A stretch of 35,972 nt of DNA from an uncultured Subdoligranulum sp. Its GTDB lineage: Bacteria > Bacillota > Clostridia > Oscillospirales > Ruminococcaceae. Below, one piece after another: positions 24,124 through 32,677 of the stretch (the first letter of the stretch is position 1; every line of letters begins with the position of its first letter). The notes beneath the pieces are model-generated. The model saw only the letters and a list, made by a program, of their open reading frames with translations, was not told the DNA's origin and searched no databases. The translations under genes and the position numbers were made by a program. The stretch spans positions 1 to 35,972 of the forward strand of contig CAJFMB010000092.1 in NCBI GenBank assembly GCA_904390925.1, written 5' to 3'.

Positions 24124-24405
24124 ATGAAACATCACAAGGTTGTACCGAAATGGGTGGGACCGGCTTTGATCCTTGCCCTGTGCGGATACCTGTTCGTCAA
24201 TGTGCTTCGGTGCCAGATGACCATCGGATCAAAACGGCAGGAGTTGAGTTCCATTCAGACCGAGCTGTCCGAACAGCAGGCCCAGAATGAGGAGCTGTCC
24301 CGCTCTTTGTCCGACGGTGAGGATGCCATCATCGAGCGCATGGCCCGTGAAGAGGGGTATGCCCGCCCGAATGAGCGTGTCTTTTACGACATTGGCGGCA
24401 AGTAA
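24124..24405 (+). CDS. divIC: DivIC/FtsL-like septum formation protein
   Basis: This is a 93-residue bitopic division protein. A basic N-terminus is followed by one transmembrane helix (about 10-27), a coiled coil (about 33-62, with LSSIQTELSEQQAQNEELSR) and the conserved C-terminal AREEGYARPNERVFYDI. In B. subtilis DivIC complexes with FtsL and DivIB to position septal wall synthesis. The ATG at 24124 was chosen for GGAAGGAGG upstream. It lies downstream of yabQ and upstream of the S1 gene, as in B. subtilis. Confidence 0.9.
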   Translation: MKHHKVVPKWVGPALILALCGYLFVNVLRCQMTIGSKRQELSSIQTELSEQQAQNEELSRSLSDGEDAIIERMAREEGYARPNERVFYDIGGK

Positions 24406-24472
24406 CCGTCACTGGTCCGTTGCTGTTTGCGGGTAAGGACCAGGCAACACACAGAAAAAGGGGTATCACAGT

Positions 24473-24970
24473 TTGGCATTTCAGGTAGGGGACATCGTCG
24501 AAGGAAAAGTTACCGGCATTAAACCGTTTGGTGCGTTTGTTGCGCTGCCGGACCACAAGAATGGCCTTGTCCACATCTCGGAGGTTTCGTACGAGTTCGT
24601 TCAGGATCTGTCCACGGTTTTGTCTGAGGGACAGACTGTTCAGGTCAAGGTAATGAGCATTGCGCCGGACGGCAAGATTGCTTTGTCCATTAAGCGCACC
24701 CAGCCGGCACCTGAGCGCAGCGGTCGTCCGCCGCGTCAACAGCATGGCGGTCAGGGCCAGCATCAGGGCAGTGCACCTCGCGGTGGTGCACGTCCTCCCC
24801 GTAAGGAGCCGGCTCCTCGTGTCTGGCAGCCGAAGCCCGTGCAGCCCAAGGGCGACATGAGCTTTGAGGATATGATGTCTCGCTTCAAATCCCAGAGCGA
24901 GGAAAAAATCGCGGACCTCAAGCGCGTGACGGAAAATCATCGCGGTGGATATTCTCGGCGGCGCGGCTGA
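24473..24970 (+). CDS. yabR: S1-domain RNA-binding protein (YabR-like)
   Basis: The 165-residue product has one S1 OB-fold at residues 3-75 (VGDIVEGKVTGIKPFGAFVAL, HISEVS). A disordered linker rich in Arg, Pro, Gly and Gln follows, then a helical tail (SFEDMMSRFKSQSEEKIADL). It resembles B. subtilis YabR and general stress protein 13. The start is a TTG at 24473 with AAAAAGGGG upstream. It closes the mazG-to-divIC gene string; spoIIE, often next, is not present here. Confidence 0.88.
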   Translation: MAFQVGDIVEGKVTGIKPFGAFVALPDHKNGLVHISEVSYEFVQDLSTVLSEGQTVQVKVMSIAPDGKIALSIKRTQPAPERSGRPPRQQHGGQGQHQGSAPRGGARPPRKEPAPRVWQPKPVQPKGDMSFEDMMSRFKSQSEEKIADLKRVTENHRGGYSRRRG

Positions 24971-25011
24971 GTCCTGTTGGGGTCAGTCCTGAAAATTTCA
25001 GATAAGCAAGA

Positions 25012-25051
25012 AGGCTCTGTGATGGCCGCTGTGCCGGTGCAGGGTCTTTTT
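25012..25051 (+). terminator. Terminator after S1 gene
   Basis: A stem of about 10 bp (AGGCTCTGTG at 25012-25021 against the segment ending AGGGTCT), with several G.U pairs, is followed by TTTTTG. It separates the S1 gene from the methyltransferase. Confidence 0.6.
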
Positions 25052-25093
25052 GTATTCTAAAATTAGTTTCTCTCCATTCAGAAAGGACACAGT

Positions 25094-26275
25094 ATGTCTG
25101 AACAATATACACTGGTTGCACCCTGTTTTTTTGGAACCGAATCGACACTGTCTTTTGAAGTGCGGCGCCTGGGCGCGGAAAATGTGCAGGTCACCGATGG
25201 CCGGGTTACCTTTACAGGAGGCCCTTCCATGATTGCCGCCGCGAACCTGAACCTTCGTACAGCGGAGCGGGTGTTGCTTTTGCTGAAGACGGCGCGGACC
25301 ACCACTTTTGATGACCTGTTTGACGCCGTCTATGATATTGCCTGGGAGGATCTCCTTCCCCCGGATGCGGAATTTCCTGTCAAAGGGTCCAGCCTGTCCA
25401 GCCAGCTGTCCAGCGTACCCGCCTGCCAGAGCATTGTGAAAAAGGCAGTGGTCAAGCGTCTGATGGCGGGACACTATGTCTCGTCGCTACCCGAAACCGG
25501 GACGCTGTATAAAATTCGCTTTGCGCTGCGCAAGGATATCGTGGAGATTTATCTGGATACTTCCGGAGATGGTTTGCACAAGCGGGGATATCGCCGGAAT
25601 TCCACCCTGGCGCCCATCAAGGAGACACTTGCTGCGGCCATTGCAGATCTCGGTCATGTGCGGCGGGATACCATTGTTCAGGACCCGTTCTGCGGTTCGG
25701 GTACGTTGGTGATTGAGGCAGCCCAAAAGGCCTTGAATATTGCGCCCGGCTTGCGTCGCCGTTTTGCAGCGGAAGCATTTGATTTTCTGCCTTCCCAGAT
25801 CTGGAAGGAGGAACGTGCCAAGGCACTTGCTGCCGCACGCCCCGACGCTGCGTTTGAAGGCTATGGTTATGATATTGATCCGGCCGCTGTAGCGCTTGCC
25901 ACCGCCAATGCCAAACTGGCCGGCGTGGGGGATCGCTGTCATTTCGCCGTGGCGGATGTGCATGACTTTGTGCCTCGCCCGGATGCTGTTGTGCTGACAA
26001 ACCCCCCTTATGGCGAACGACTGGGCGACGCCCAGCAGGCCGCAGAATTGGCGGCGGCACTGGGAAAAAACTGGCAGTTACACAAGAGCACTGGTCTGTA
26101 TGTCATTACTGCGGATGCCGCGTTTGAAACACATTTTGGTCAGCGAGCAGTCAAACGACGCAAGATTTATAATGGAATGATTCCCTGTCAGCTTTACATG
26201 TATTTTCAGCAGCGTGGCGGCAAAACCAATGCACCGAAAAGTACAGACAATGGCAAAGCTCATGCACGTCGCTGA
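25094..26275 (+). CDS. THUMP-domain RNA methyltransferase (RlmL/YpsC-like)
   Basis: The 393-residue product has an N-terminal ferredoxin-like/THUMP region (1-160) followed by a Rossmann SAM methyltransferase. Motif I is DPFCGSGTLVIEAA (about 197-210), and the N2-guanine or N-type catalytic motif IV is NPPYGERL (about 303-310). This is the pattern of the N-terminal half of RlmL (23S rRNA G2445 N2-methylation) and B. subtilis YpsC. The exact RNA target is inferred, not proven. AAAGGA lies 6 nt before the ATG. Confidence 0.9.
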   Translation: MSEQYTLVAPCFFGTESTLSFEVRRLGAENVQVTDGRVTFTGGPSMIAAANLNLRTAERVLLLLKTARTTTFDDLFDAVYDIAWEDLLPPDAEFPVKGSSLSSQLSSVPACQSIVKKAVVKRLMAGHYVSSLPETGTLYKIRFALRKDIVEIYLDTSGDGLHKRGYRRNSTLAPIKETLAAAIADLGHVRRDTIVQDPFCGSGTLVIEAAQKALNIAPGLRRRFAAEAFDFLPSQIWKEERAKALAAARPDAAFEGYGYDIDPAAVALATANAKLAGVGDRCHFAVADVHDFVPRPDAVVLTNPPYGERLGDAQQAAELAAALGKNWQLHKSTGLYVITADAAFETHFGQRAVKRRKIYNGMIPCQLYMYFQQRGGKTNAPKSTDNGKAHARR

Positions 26276-26299
26276 TTTGCAAAGAAAAGGAGAGCGCCC

Positions 26300-27130
26300 A
26301 TGGAAGACCTGAAACTTGCGGTTTTGATTGATGCGGATAATATATCTCCGAAATATGTCAAGGTGATTCTGGATGAAGCGGCCTCTTTCGGTGTGGCAAC
26401 CTGCAAGCGCATTTATGGCGACTGGAGTGATGCCCGGCTGAAAAGCTGGAAGGATGCCCTTTTGAACAACTCCATCATTCCCATGCAGCAATACAGCTAT
26501 ACCAGCGGGAAAAATGCCACCGATTCGGCCATGATTATTGATGCAATGGATCTTTTGTATTCGGGCAATCTGGACGGATTCTGCATTGTGTCTTCGGACA
26601 GCGATTTCACCCGCCTGGCCGCCCGGTTGCGCGAGGCGGGAAAACTGGTCATTGGCATGGGGGAAAGCAAGGCGCTCGGTCCCTTTGTCAAGGCCTGTGA
26701 CCAGTTCAAGTATCTGGATCTGATTCTGAACAGCAATGTGGAACCGGAAACGGAAGAAAATCTTCCGGTCAGTGAAGCACAGCCTGCCGCCAATGATGAC
26801 ACGGCCACCAATCGGGAATCGATGGAGCGCCTGGTGCGTGGCATGATTGATGAAATGGATGACGGCACAGGGTGGGTGCGCACCAGCCGGATCGGAGATC
26901 AGCTGATCAAGCGATATCCGGATTTTGACGTGCGTAATTTTGGCAGCAAGAGTCTGAATAAATTCCTCGCTGCGCTTCCTGGTATGGAGGTGGAGGAACG
27001 GATGCTGGCGAACGGCAACCCCATTCAGTTTGTGCGGATTCGCCCTCAGCCTGTCCCGAAGAAGGCGGTACGCAAGGTGGCTGCCCGGAATGGCGGGAAA
27101 AAACGGATTTCCCGCAAAAAGCAGGGGTAA
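26300..27130 (+). CDS. NYN (PIN-like) nuclease with LOTUS domain
   Basis: The 276-residue product has a NYN/Lab-A-type PIN nuclease domain (1-150). Conserved acidic residues are D11 and D13 (LIDADN), D75 and D81 (TDSAMIIDAMDLLY), and D100 and D102 (SSDSDF). An OST-HTH/LOTUS RNA-binding domain (about 165-255) and a very basic tail follow. The bacterial NYN-LOTUS pair is widespread but its RNA substrate is not defined; nuclease activity is inferred from the acidic residues. AAAGGAG precedes the ATG by 9 nt. It follows the methyltransferase by 24 nt, possibly as one RNA-processing unit. Confidence 0.88.
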   Translation: MEDLKLAVLIDADNISPKYVKVILDEAASFGVATCKRIYGDWSDARLKSWKDALLNNSIIPMQQYSYTSGKNATDSAMIIDAMDLLYSGNLDGFCIVSSDSDFTRLAARLREAGKLVIGMGESKALGPFVKACDQFKYLDLILNSNVEPETEENLPVSEAQPAANDDTATNRESMERLVRGMIDEMDDGTGWVRTSRIGDQLIKRYPDFDVRNFGSKSLNKFLAALPGMEVEERMLANGNPIQFVRIRPQPVPKKAVRKVAARNGGKKRISRKKQG

Positions 27131-27163
27131 CGCAAAACACCATTCATCCCCATAACAAACCAT

Positions 27164-27192
27164 GAAAGGCGCGGCAGATTGCTGCGCCTTTC
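27164..27192 (+). terminator. Terminator hairpin after NYN gene
   Basis: GAAAGGCGC (27164-27172) pairs with GCGCCTTTC (27184-27192), continued inward by GCA/TGC. The T-rich part is within the 3' arm, so termination strength is moderate. Confidence 0.65.
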
Positions 27193-27272
27193 TCGTGCGT
27201 ATGTCCACAGGAAGTATTATGCCGTGTATGACGGCAACAGGCATCTTTCTTCCTGCACATGTTGCATAAATG

Positions 27273-27356
27273 CTGTATATAAATACAGGCATTCGTAACA
27301 TAAAACAGATAAAAACGCTTTTGCTACTTGCGAAACGATGCGGAGTATAGTAGTAT
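27273..27356 (+). promoter_or_regulatory. Promoter and dyad operator of the amino-acid ABC operon
   Basis: TTGCGA (27328-27333) and TAGTAT (27351-27356) are 17 bp apart. About 75 bp upstream of the predicted start is a dyad CTGTAT-ATAA-ATACAG (27273-27288). Its core TGTAT-N4-ATACA is close to the ArgR box (TGAAT-N4-ATTCA), differing symmetrically at one position per arm. ArgR control would suit a transporter of basic amino acids, but this is inference. No gene is present between 27131 and 27424. Confidence 0.5.
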
Positions 27357-27424
27357 TGTGTTGTGCTGGTTTAATGTGCGAAAGTGTATTCTGGAACCGG
27401 CATCGATAAGAGGAGGAGAATATT

Positions 27425-28276
27425 ATGAAACGTATGCTCAGTTTTGGTCTGGTGGCTGCATTGGCTCTCAGCCTGGTTGCCTGTGGCAGTCCTGCCAGTG
27501 AGTCCGGTTCGGAGGCTGGCACCACGGATTCCACTGCCGGCACTGCTGATACGGCTGATGTGGAAGAAACCGAAAGTGATCTGGCCTATGTCAAAGATAA
27601 GGGAAGCCTGGTCATTGGCTACACGGTCTATGCACCGATGAACTATACCGATGAGGATGGCAACTTTACCGGCTTTGACACTGAACTGGCAACCGCTGTC
27701 TGCGAGAAGCTGGGCGTGGAGCCGGAATTTGTCGAGATCAACTGGGACACCAAGATTGTTGAACTGGATGCCAAGAGCATTGATTGCATCTGGAACGGCA
27801 TGACGCTGACCGATGATATCATGGCCAATACCGCCTGCACGGAACCCTATGCCAAGAATGCTCAGGTTGTCGTCATGAAGAAGGATGCAGCGTACACCAG
27901 CACGGCTGATCTGGCTGGTGCCGTTGTCACTGCCGAGGCAGGATCTGCCGGTGAGACTACTGTTCAGGAAGATGAAAATCTGTCCCAGGCGGACTATGTC
28001 TCCAAGACGGTGCAGACCGATTGCCTGATGGAAGTTGAGGCCGGCACGGCGGATGCCGCTGTGCTGGATCTGACGCTGGCTAATGCCATGATCGGCGACG
28101 GCACCGACTATGCCGATCTGGAGATCAAGGATGAGCTGAATGTGGAAGAGTACGGTGTTGCTTTCCGCAAGGGCAGCGATATTGCTGCAGCTGTGAATGA
28201 TGCTTTTGCCGCACTGCGTGAAGATGGCACCATGCAGGCGCTGGCAGACAAGTACAATCTGGAACTGGCTGATTGA
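27425..28276 (+). CDS. Polar amino-acid ABC transporter, binding lipoprotein
   Basis: This is an extracellular solute receptor of family 3 (SBP_bac_3), 283 residues. A lipoprotein signal peptide ends with LSLVAC (Cys20). A Ser/Thr/Gly-rich linker follows to about residue 45, then the binding domain with LVIGYTVYAPMNYTDEDG, FTGFDTELATAVCEKLG and AVLDLTLANAMI. The exact amino acid cannot be read from the sequence. The ribosome binding site AGAGGAGGAG is strong. It is the first gene of a receptor-permease-ATPase operon and is followed by a hairpin that would favour higher receptor expression. Confidence 0.93.
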   Translation: MKRMLSFGLVAALALSLVACGSPASESGSEAGTTDSTAGTADTADVEETESDLAYVKDKGSLVIGYTVYAPMNYTDEDGNFTGFDTELATAVCEKLGVEPEFVEINWDTKIVELDAKSIDCIWNGMTLTDDIMANTACTEPYAKNAQVVVMKKDAAYTSTADLAGAVVTAEAGSAGETTVQEDENLSQADYVSKTVQTDCLMEVEAGTADAAVLDLTLANAMIGDGTDYADLEIKDELNVEEYGVAFRKGSDIAAAVNDAFAALREDGTMQALADKYNLELAD

Positions 28277-28296
28277 TCAATAAAAGTCTGAAGTTT

Positions 28297-28337
28297 GGCA
28301 GACCCGCGAGCCTTGAAGGACAGGCACGCGGGCTGCC
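28297..28337 (+). terminator. Hairpin between receptor and permease
   Basis: GGCAGACCCGCG (28297-28308) pairs with CGCGGGCTGCC (28327-28337) with one irregularity and an 18-nt loop. No long T-run follows. This is probably an mRNA-stabilising or attenuating stem that raises receptor mRNA relative to the downstream transporter genes. Confidence 0.55.
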
Positions 28338-28390
28338 TTATGTCGGAACAAAACCAAATGCCGGACAATCGGCGGGGAAGTGGGAAAATC

Positions 28391-29050
28391 ATGAGTGAAG
28401 CCTTGGTGATATGGGAGCGCCTGTCAGGAAGCTTCCTTTTGAATGTTGAGCTCTTTGCACTGACGCTGGTCTTTGCACTGCCGTTGGGACTGCTGGTGGC
28501 ATTTGGTTCTATGAGTCGGTTTGCACCGCTTCGTGGTGTGGTGCGTACTTTTGTCTGGGTGATTCGCGGCACCCCCCTGATGCTGCAGATCATTGTGATC
28601 TATCTTGGCCCTGGCCTGATGGATTGGGGAAATCCCTGGCCTTCCGGCAGTGGCGGACGCCTTACCGCATCGGTGGTTGCTTTCGTCATTAACTACGCCT
28701 GCTATTTTTCTGAAATTTACCGTGGCGGTATTGAGAGCGTTCCCCGTGGTCAGACGGAAGCGGGACAGGTTCTTGGTATGACAAAATCGCAGATCTTTTT
28801 CAAGGTTACGCTTTTGCAGGTTATCAAGAGAATCCTGCCACCTATGGGAAATGAAGTCATCACCCTGGTAAAGGATACCTCGCTGGCCAACATCATCTCC
28901 TGCAAGGAGATTATCATGATGGCAAAGGAGTACAGCGCCAAGGGCTTGATCTGGCCACTGTTCTCCACCGCTATCTTCTTCCTGATTTTTGTGGGCGTGC
29001 TGACCATTCTCTTTGGCGCCCTGGAAAAGAAAATGGATTACTTCAAGTAA
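28391..29050 (+). CDS. Amino-acid ABC transporter permease
   Basis: This is the inner-membrane subunit of the HisM/GlnP type. It has about five transmembrane segments and the EAA loop ETEAGQVLGMTKSQIFFKVTL (about 119-139; here QTEAGQVLGM), which contacts the ATPase. The start region FLLNVELFALTLVFALPLGLL and WVIRGTPLMLQIIV are family hallmarks. The ATG at 28391 (219 aa) is preferred because 28340 lies right against the hairpin; GGGGAAGTGGGA precedes 28391. It sits between the receptor and ATPase genes. Confidence 0.9.
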   Translation: MSEALVIWERLSGSFLLNVELFALTLVFALPLGLLVAFGSMSRFAPLRGVVRTFVWVIRGTPLMLQIIVIYLGPGLMDWGNPWPSGSGGRLTASVVAFVINYACYFSEIYRGGIESVPRGQTEAGQVLGMTKSQIFFKVTLLQVIKRILPPMGNEVITLVKDTSLANIISCKEIIMMAKEYSAKGLIWPLFSTAIFFLIFVGVLTILFGALEKKMDYFK

Positions 29051-29063
29051 GGGGGAAACTGCC

Positions 29064-29846
29064 ATGGCATTGTTGGAAGCAACCGGTATCAGCAAACGGT
29101 TTGGCAGCACCCGCGTGCTGGAAAACATCTCGCTTTCGCTGGAAAAAGGAGAGGCACTTGCCATTATCGGCTCCTCCGGGTCTGGAAAAACGACGCTGCT
29201 GCGCTGCCTGAATTTCCTGGAAACGCCTGATACCGGTCGAATTGTGGTGGATGGTGAAACCTTGTGGGATGCTGAGGACCCGGCAACGCATAAGGAAAGT
29301 GAAAAACGCAAGAAACGTCTGCATTTCGGTCTGGTATTTCAGAATTTTAATCTGTTTCCCCAGTATACAGCTTTGCAAAACATCATGCTGGCGGGGGAAC
29401 TTTTGTCCAAGGAACGTCCGGACTATAAGGCAAACCGCAAACAGATTCATGCAGATCTGGAAGCCCAGGCGCGCCGTCTTTTGGACCAGATGGGATTGAG
29501 TGACCGGGCAGACCATTATCCGCATCAGCTGTCCGGCGGTCAGCAGCAGCGTGTGGCGATTGCCCGTGCGTTGGCTCTGGAACCTGACATTCTCTGCTTC
29601 GACGAGCCGACCTCTGCCCTGGACCCGGAACTTACCGGCGAAGTGTTGCGCGTGTTGCGGGACCTTGCGGCGCATAAAACGACAATGATCATTGTGACAC
29701 ATGAGATGACGTTTGCCCGCGATGTGGCGGATCGGATCCTATTTATGGACAGAGGTGTTGTTGTGGAGGAAGGTCCTGCACACCAGGTGATTGAGCACCC
29801 GCAGGAAGAGCGTACCCGCCAATTCCTGGCCAATTATAATACCTGA
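29064..29846 (+). CDS. Amino-acid ABC transporter ATP-binding protein
   Basis: This 260-residue ATPase of the GlnQ/HisP type powers the transporter. It shows Walker A GSSGSGKTT (about 37-45), a Q-loop at VFQNFNLFPQ, the signature LSGGQQQR, Walker B ILCFDEPTSALDPE and the switch His in VTHE. All catalytic residues are intact. A longer than usual insertion rich in Lys/Asp sits between the Q-loop and signature. GGGGGA precedes the ATG. It ends about 85 nt before a strong terminator. Confidence 0.95.
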   Translation: MALLEATGISKRFGSTRVLENISLSLEKGEALAIIGSSGSGKTTLLRCLNFLETPDTGRIVVDGETLWDAEDPATHKESEKRKKRLHFGLVFQNFNLFPQYTALQNIMLAGELLSKERPDYKANRKQIHADLEAQARRLLDQMGLSDRADHYPHQLSGGQQQRVAIARALALEPDILCFDEPTSALDPELTGEVLRVLRDLAAHKTTMIIVTHEMTFARDVADRILFMDRGVVVEEGPAHQVIEHPQEERTRQFLANYNT

Positions 29847-29931
29847 ATTTCTAGATGTACCCCCCGGGTTTGGACCATAGAGGAGAAGTTCCTATAACTT
29901 CCATTCCCTTTGAAATTCCCATGAGCAGCCG

Positions 29932-29978
29932 AAAGGGCCTGCTGCCTGTTAAGCACAGACAGCGGGCCCTTTCTTTTT
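29932..29978. terminator. Strong terminator between ABC operon and pyrI
   Basis: AAAGGGCC (29932-29939) pairs with GGCCCTTT (29965-29972), continued by CTGCTG/CAGC-type pairs, and CTTTTTG follows on the plus strand. It ends the ABC operon and lies 35 nt beyond the convergent pyrI stop, so it may serve both. Confidence 0.85.
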
Positions 29979-30012
29979 GCGTGGCTTTTCCAAATGTTTG
30001 TTTTTCTCGGGT

Positions 30013-30438
30013 TTACTTCTTTACTGAAATTTCCTGATCACAGTACAGGCAGCGGTATTTCCCGGAAGGGGACAATTTGAAAATATGTTCGCAGTTGTCT
30101 TCTATGCTGGTAATGCAGCGCGGATTGGTGCATTTTACCACATTCCGGAGGAGCTTGGGGGTCTCCGGGCGAAACTTCTTTTCAATTTTTCCGTTGCGGA
30201 TGTAAATCAGTGTGATTTTACTGTCAAGATATCCGAGAATCTCCAACCGGGCGGGCAGTTCCGTCCCTTCTATCTTGATCAGGTCTTTGTGACCGTATTT
30301 TTTGCTGCGGACAGACTGCAGCAGTGCCACCGGTTGTTCATGATTTTCCAGGTGCAGAAGACGGTAAATCTCCATCCCGCGCCCCGCGGTGATATGGTCG
30401 ATTACAACCCCGTTCTGGATGGATTCCACATTCAGCAT
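30013..30438 (-). CDS. pyrI: Aspartate carbamoyltransferase regulatory subunit
   Basis: PyrI binds allosteric nucleotides (CTP/UTP inhibit, ATP activates in E. coli) and bridges PyrB trimers. The 141-residue product has the N-terminal allosteric domain (with [13 protein letters not shown]). The zinc domain has Cys103, Cys108, Cys130 and Cys133 (KCTNPRC and CLYC), the four ligands needed to contact PyrB. Its ATG overlaps the pyrB stop as ATGCTGA. It is the last gene of the argG-purA-pyrB-pyrI operon. Confidence 0.96.
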   Translation of the reverse strand: MLNVESIQNGVVIDHITAGRGMEIYRLLHLENHEQPVALLQSVRSKKYGHKDLIKIEGTELPARLEILGYLDSKITLIYIRNGKIEKKFRPETPKLLRNVVKCTNPRCITSIEDNCEHIFKLSPSGKYRCLYCDQEISVKK

Positions 30439-31379
30439 GTCAGCACCTTCTCTCCGGTTACTGGGTCAGCAAGCCCCAACAAAGTCATAATCAGCGCCAT
30501 GCGGATATACAAACCATTCTGGACCTGGGTAAAATAGGCTGCCCGGGGGTCCTGATCGATTTCCATGGCTATCTCATCCACCCGGGGCAGCGGATGCAAT
30601 ACCGGTGTATCCGGTTGAAGCAGTTTCATCTTCTCCGCATCCAGAGTGTAAATGCCTTTCAGCCGGAGATAGTCTTCCTCATTGAAGAAGCGCTCCTTCT
30701 GTACGCGGGTCATATAAAGAACATCCAGTTTGGGAAGGTTCTCTTCCAGATTGGTGACTTCCTCAAAGGTGGCACTAGATGGTACCAACGTATCTTCTAT
30801 CACATATCCGGGAACACGCAATTCCTCCGGAGAAATAAAGCAGAAATGATTGCCAGGATACCGCACAAGCCGGTTGACCAGCGAGTGCACTGTCCGCCCG
30901 AATTTCAGATCTCCGCAAAACCCTACCGTCAGATGGTCCAGGCGCCCCTTTCGCTGCCGGATGGTCATCAGGTCAATCAGCGTCTGGGAGGGATGATTAT
31001 GTCCTCCGTCACCGGCATTGATCACCGGGATGGCGGCATACCGGGAGGCCAGCAGCGGAGCGCCTTCCTTGGGATGACGCATAGCAATGATGTCCGCATA
31101 ACAGCTGACGACCCGTGCCGTGTCGGCAACGGTTTCGCCTTTTGTGGCGCTGGATTGCTCTGCTCCGGAAAAGCCCAGTGTCCTGCCGCCGAGGTGCAAC
31201 GTTGCGGATTCAAACGAAAGCCGGGTTCTGGTGCTTGGCTCATAAAACAGTGTGGCCAAAACCTTACCGTCGGCCACATGGGCGTATGCACTGGGGTTGA
31301 CCGAAATCCGGTCGGCCAGATTCAAGACTGCCAGAGTTTCCGCATCACTGAAATCTGCAGGTTCGATCAAGTGCCTCAT
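30432..31379 (-). CDS. pyrB: Aspartate carbamoyltransferase catalytic subunit
   Basis: PyrB joins carbamoyl phosphate and L-aspartate in the first committed step of pyrimidine synthesis. The 315-residue product has the carbamoyl-phosphate motif STRTR (49-53) and the aspartate-side motifs [12 protein letters not shown] and HPLPRVDEI. The ATG at 31379 was chosen because AAAGGAG lies 7 nt upstream; the TTG at 31385 is too close to it. The ATG overlaps the purA stop as ATGA. With PyrI it should form an allosteric E. coli-type holoenzyme. Other pyr genes are not next to it. Confidence 0.97.
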   Translation of the reverse strand: MRHLIEPADFSDAETLAVLNLADRISVNPSAYAHVADGKVLATLFYEPSTRTRLSFESATLHLGGRTLGFSGAEQSSATKGETVADTARVVSCYADIIAMRHPKEGAPLLASRYAAIPVINAGDGGHNHPSQTLIDLMTIRQRKGRLDHLTVGFCGDLKFGRTVHSLVNRLVRYPGNHFCFISPEELRVPGYVIEDTLVPSSATFEEVTNLEENLPKLDVLYMTRVQKERFFNEEDYLRLKGIYTLDAEKMKLLQPDTPVLHPLPRVDEIAMEIDQDPRAAYFTQVQNGLYIRMALIMTLLGLADPVTGEKVLTC

Positions 31380-32677
31380 TCCCAAGCTCCTTTCGTCAGA
31401 AATGCGTCGCGCGTGGCACCGACAGAGATAAACTGAATCTCATGATCCAGCATGGCTTCCAGCGTGGTAATGTAAACTTTAGCTGTCTGCGGCAGAGCTT
31501 CCCAGGTGCGGCAAGCCGATATGTCTTCCTGCCAGCCTGCCAGGTACTGCACCACCGGTGTGCAGGCATCCAGGTTGATGGTGGGATCAAACCTGTCGAT
31601 TCGGCGCCCGTTGCTTTCGTAGGCTGTAATGACCGGAATCCGTTTCATACCGGTCAGTACGTTCAGCTTGGTCAGTGCAATTTTGTCAGCATTCTGGCAT
31701 CTCAGGCCGTACCGGCTGGCAACTGCGTCAAAGGGACCCACACGGCGCGGCCGCCCGGTTGCGGCCCCGTACTCACCACCGGCCTGGCGCAGTGCATTGG
31801 TCCAATCTTTCGGCATGGCACGCTCTGCGACGAAAGGACCTGCACCGACACAGGTCGAATAAGCTTTCAATACACCGACCACATGGTCCAGACGCCATCC
31901 GGGAATTCCGGCACCGATAGGACCATAGGCGGAGATGGTGGAGGAACTGGATGTGTAGGGAAAAATGCCGTAATCGATATCGCGCATGGCACCCAGCTGC
32001 GCTTCCAGAACCACACGTTTGCCCTCCTTCAGCGCCTGGTCCAGATAGTTTCCGGTGTCGCAAATATAAACGCCGAAATCTGCGGCCTTTGCCTTGCACC
32101 AGGCCATGAGGGCAGGGTAGGACATGGGTTCCTGGTGATAGCACCCGCCCAACTCAAGGTTTTTTGCCTCCAGCATGGTTTGCAGGCGTGCCTGTACGGA
32201 GGATTCGTTCAGGTGAAGCAGATCACCCAACCGCAGTGTCTTTTTGCGGTATTTGTCGCTGTAAGCATAGGCGATCCCTCGGCGGGTCGAACCAAATGCT
32301 GCACCGCTCTTGGACAGACGGTCCTCCTCCAGCTCGTCTTGGATTCGATGCCAGGGCATCGAGATGGTCGCCCGGGTGGAGAGCTTCAGATGCTCCGGGG
32401 TGACGGGGACACCCTTTTCCCGGATGTCATGAATTTCCCCGGACAGGTGGTCCAGATCCACAACCATGCCATCCCCCAGAACACAGGTGACATTCGGGTG
32501 CAGGATGCCGGAAGGCAGCAGGTTCAAAACAAACTTTCCCTGATCGGTCACAACCGTATGACCTGCATTGTTGCCGCCCTGATAGCGCACCACGATGTCG
32601 GCGTTTTCCGCCAGCAGATCGATCACACGACCCTTGCCCTCGTCGCCCCAGTTGATTCCCGTTACCGCGGTCAGCAT
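31376..32677 (-). CDS. purA: Adenylosuccinate synthetase
   Basis: PurA condenses IMP and L-aspartate using GTP, the first step from IMP to AMP. The 433-residue protein has the P-loop [10 protein letters not shown] (7-16, with catalytic D12), [13 protein letters not shown] with catalytic H40, [19 protein letters not shown] and [10 protein letters not shown]. It belongs to a divergent clostridial subtype: the usual GAQWGDEGKG, EGAQG and RRGIGPAY blocks read [15 protein letters not shown] and RRGIAYAY. The Asp excludes the phage PurZ type. GGAGG precedes the ATG by 7 nt. It overlaps argG (ATGCTGA) and pyrB (ATGA). Confidence 0.95.
   Translation of the reverse strand: MLTAVTGINWGDEGKGRVIDLLAENADIVVRYQGGNNAGHTVVTDQGKFVLNLLPSGILHPNVTCVLGDGMVVDLDHLSGEIHDIREKGVPVTPEHLKLSTRATISMPWHRIQDELEEDRLSKSGAAFGSTRRGIAYAYSDKYRKKTLRLGDLLHLNESSVQARLQTMLEAKNLELGGCYHQEPMSYPALMAWCKAKAADFGVYICDTGNYLDQALKEGKRVVLEAQLGAMRDIDYGIFPYTSSSSTISAYGPIGAGIPGWRLDHVVGVLKAYSTCVGAGPFVAERAMPKDWTNALRQAGGEYGAATGRPRRVGPFDAVASRYGLRCQNADKIALTKLNVLTGMKRIPVITAYESNGRRIDRFDPTINLDACTPVVQYLAGWQEDISACRTWEALPQTAKVYITTLEAMLDHEIQFISVGATRDAFLTKGAWE

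Noticed and set aside
27273-27288. Rho-independent terminator for the NYN gene
   Set aside because: The stem is AT-rich and has no following T-run. The GC-rich hairpin at 27164-27192 is the better terminator, and this dyad fits an operator.
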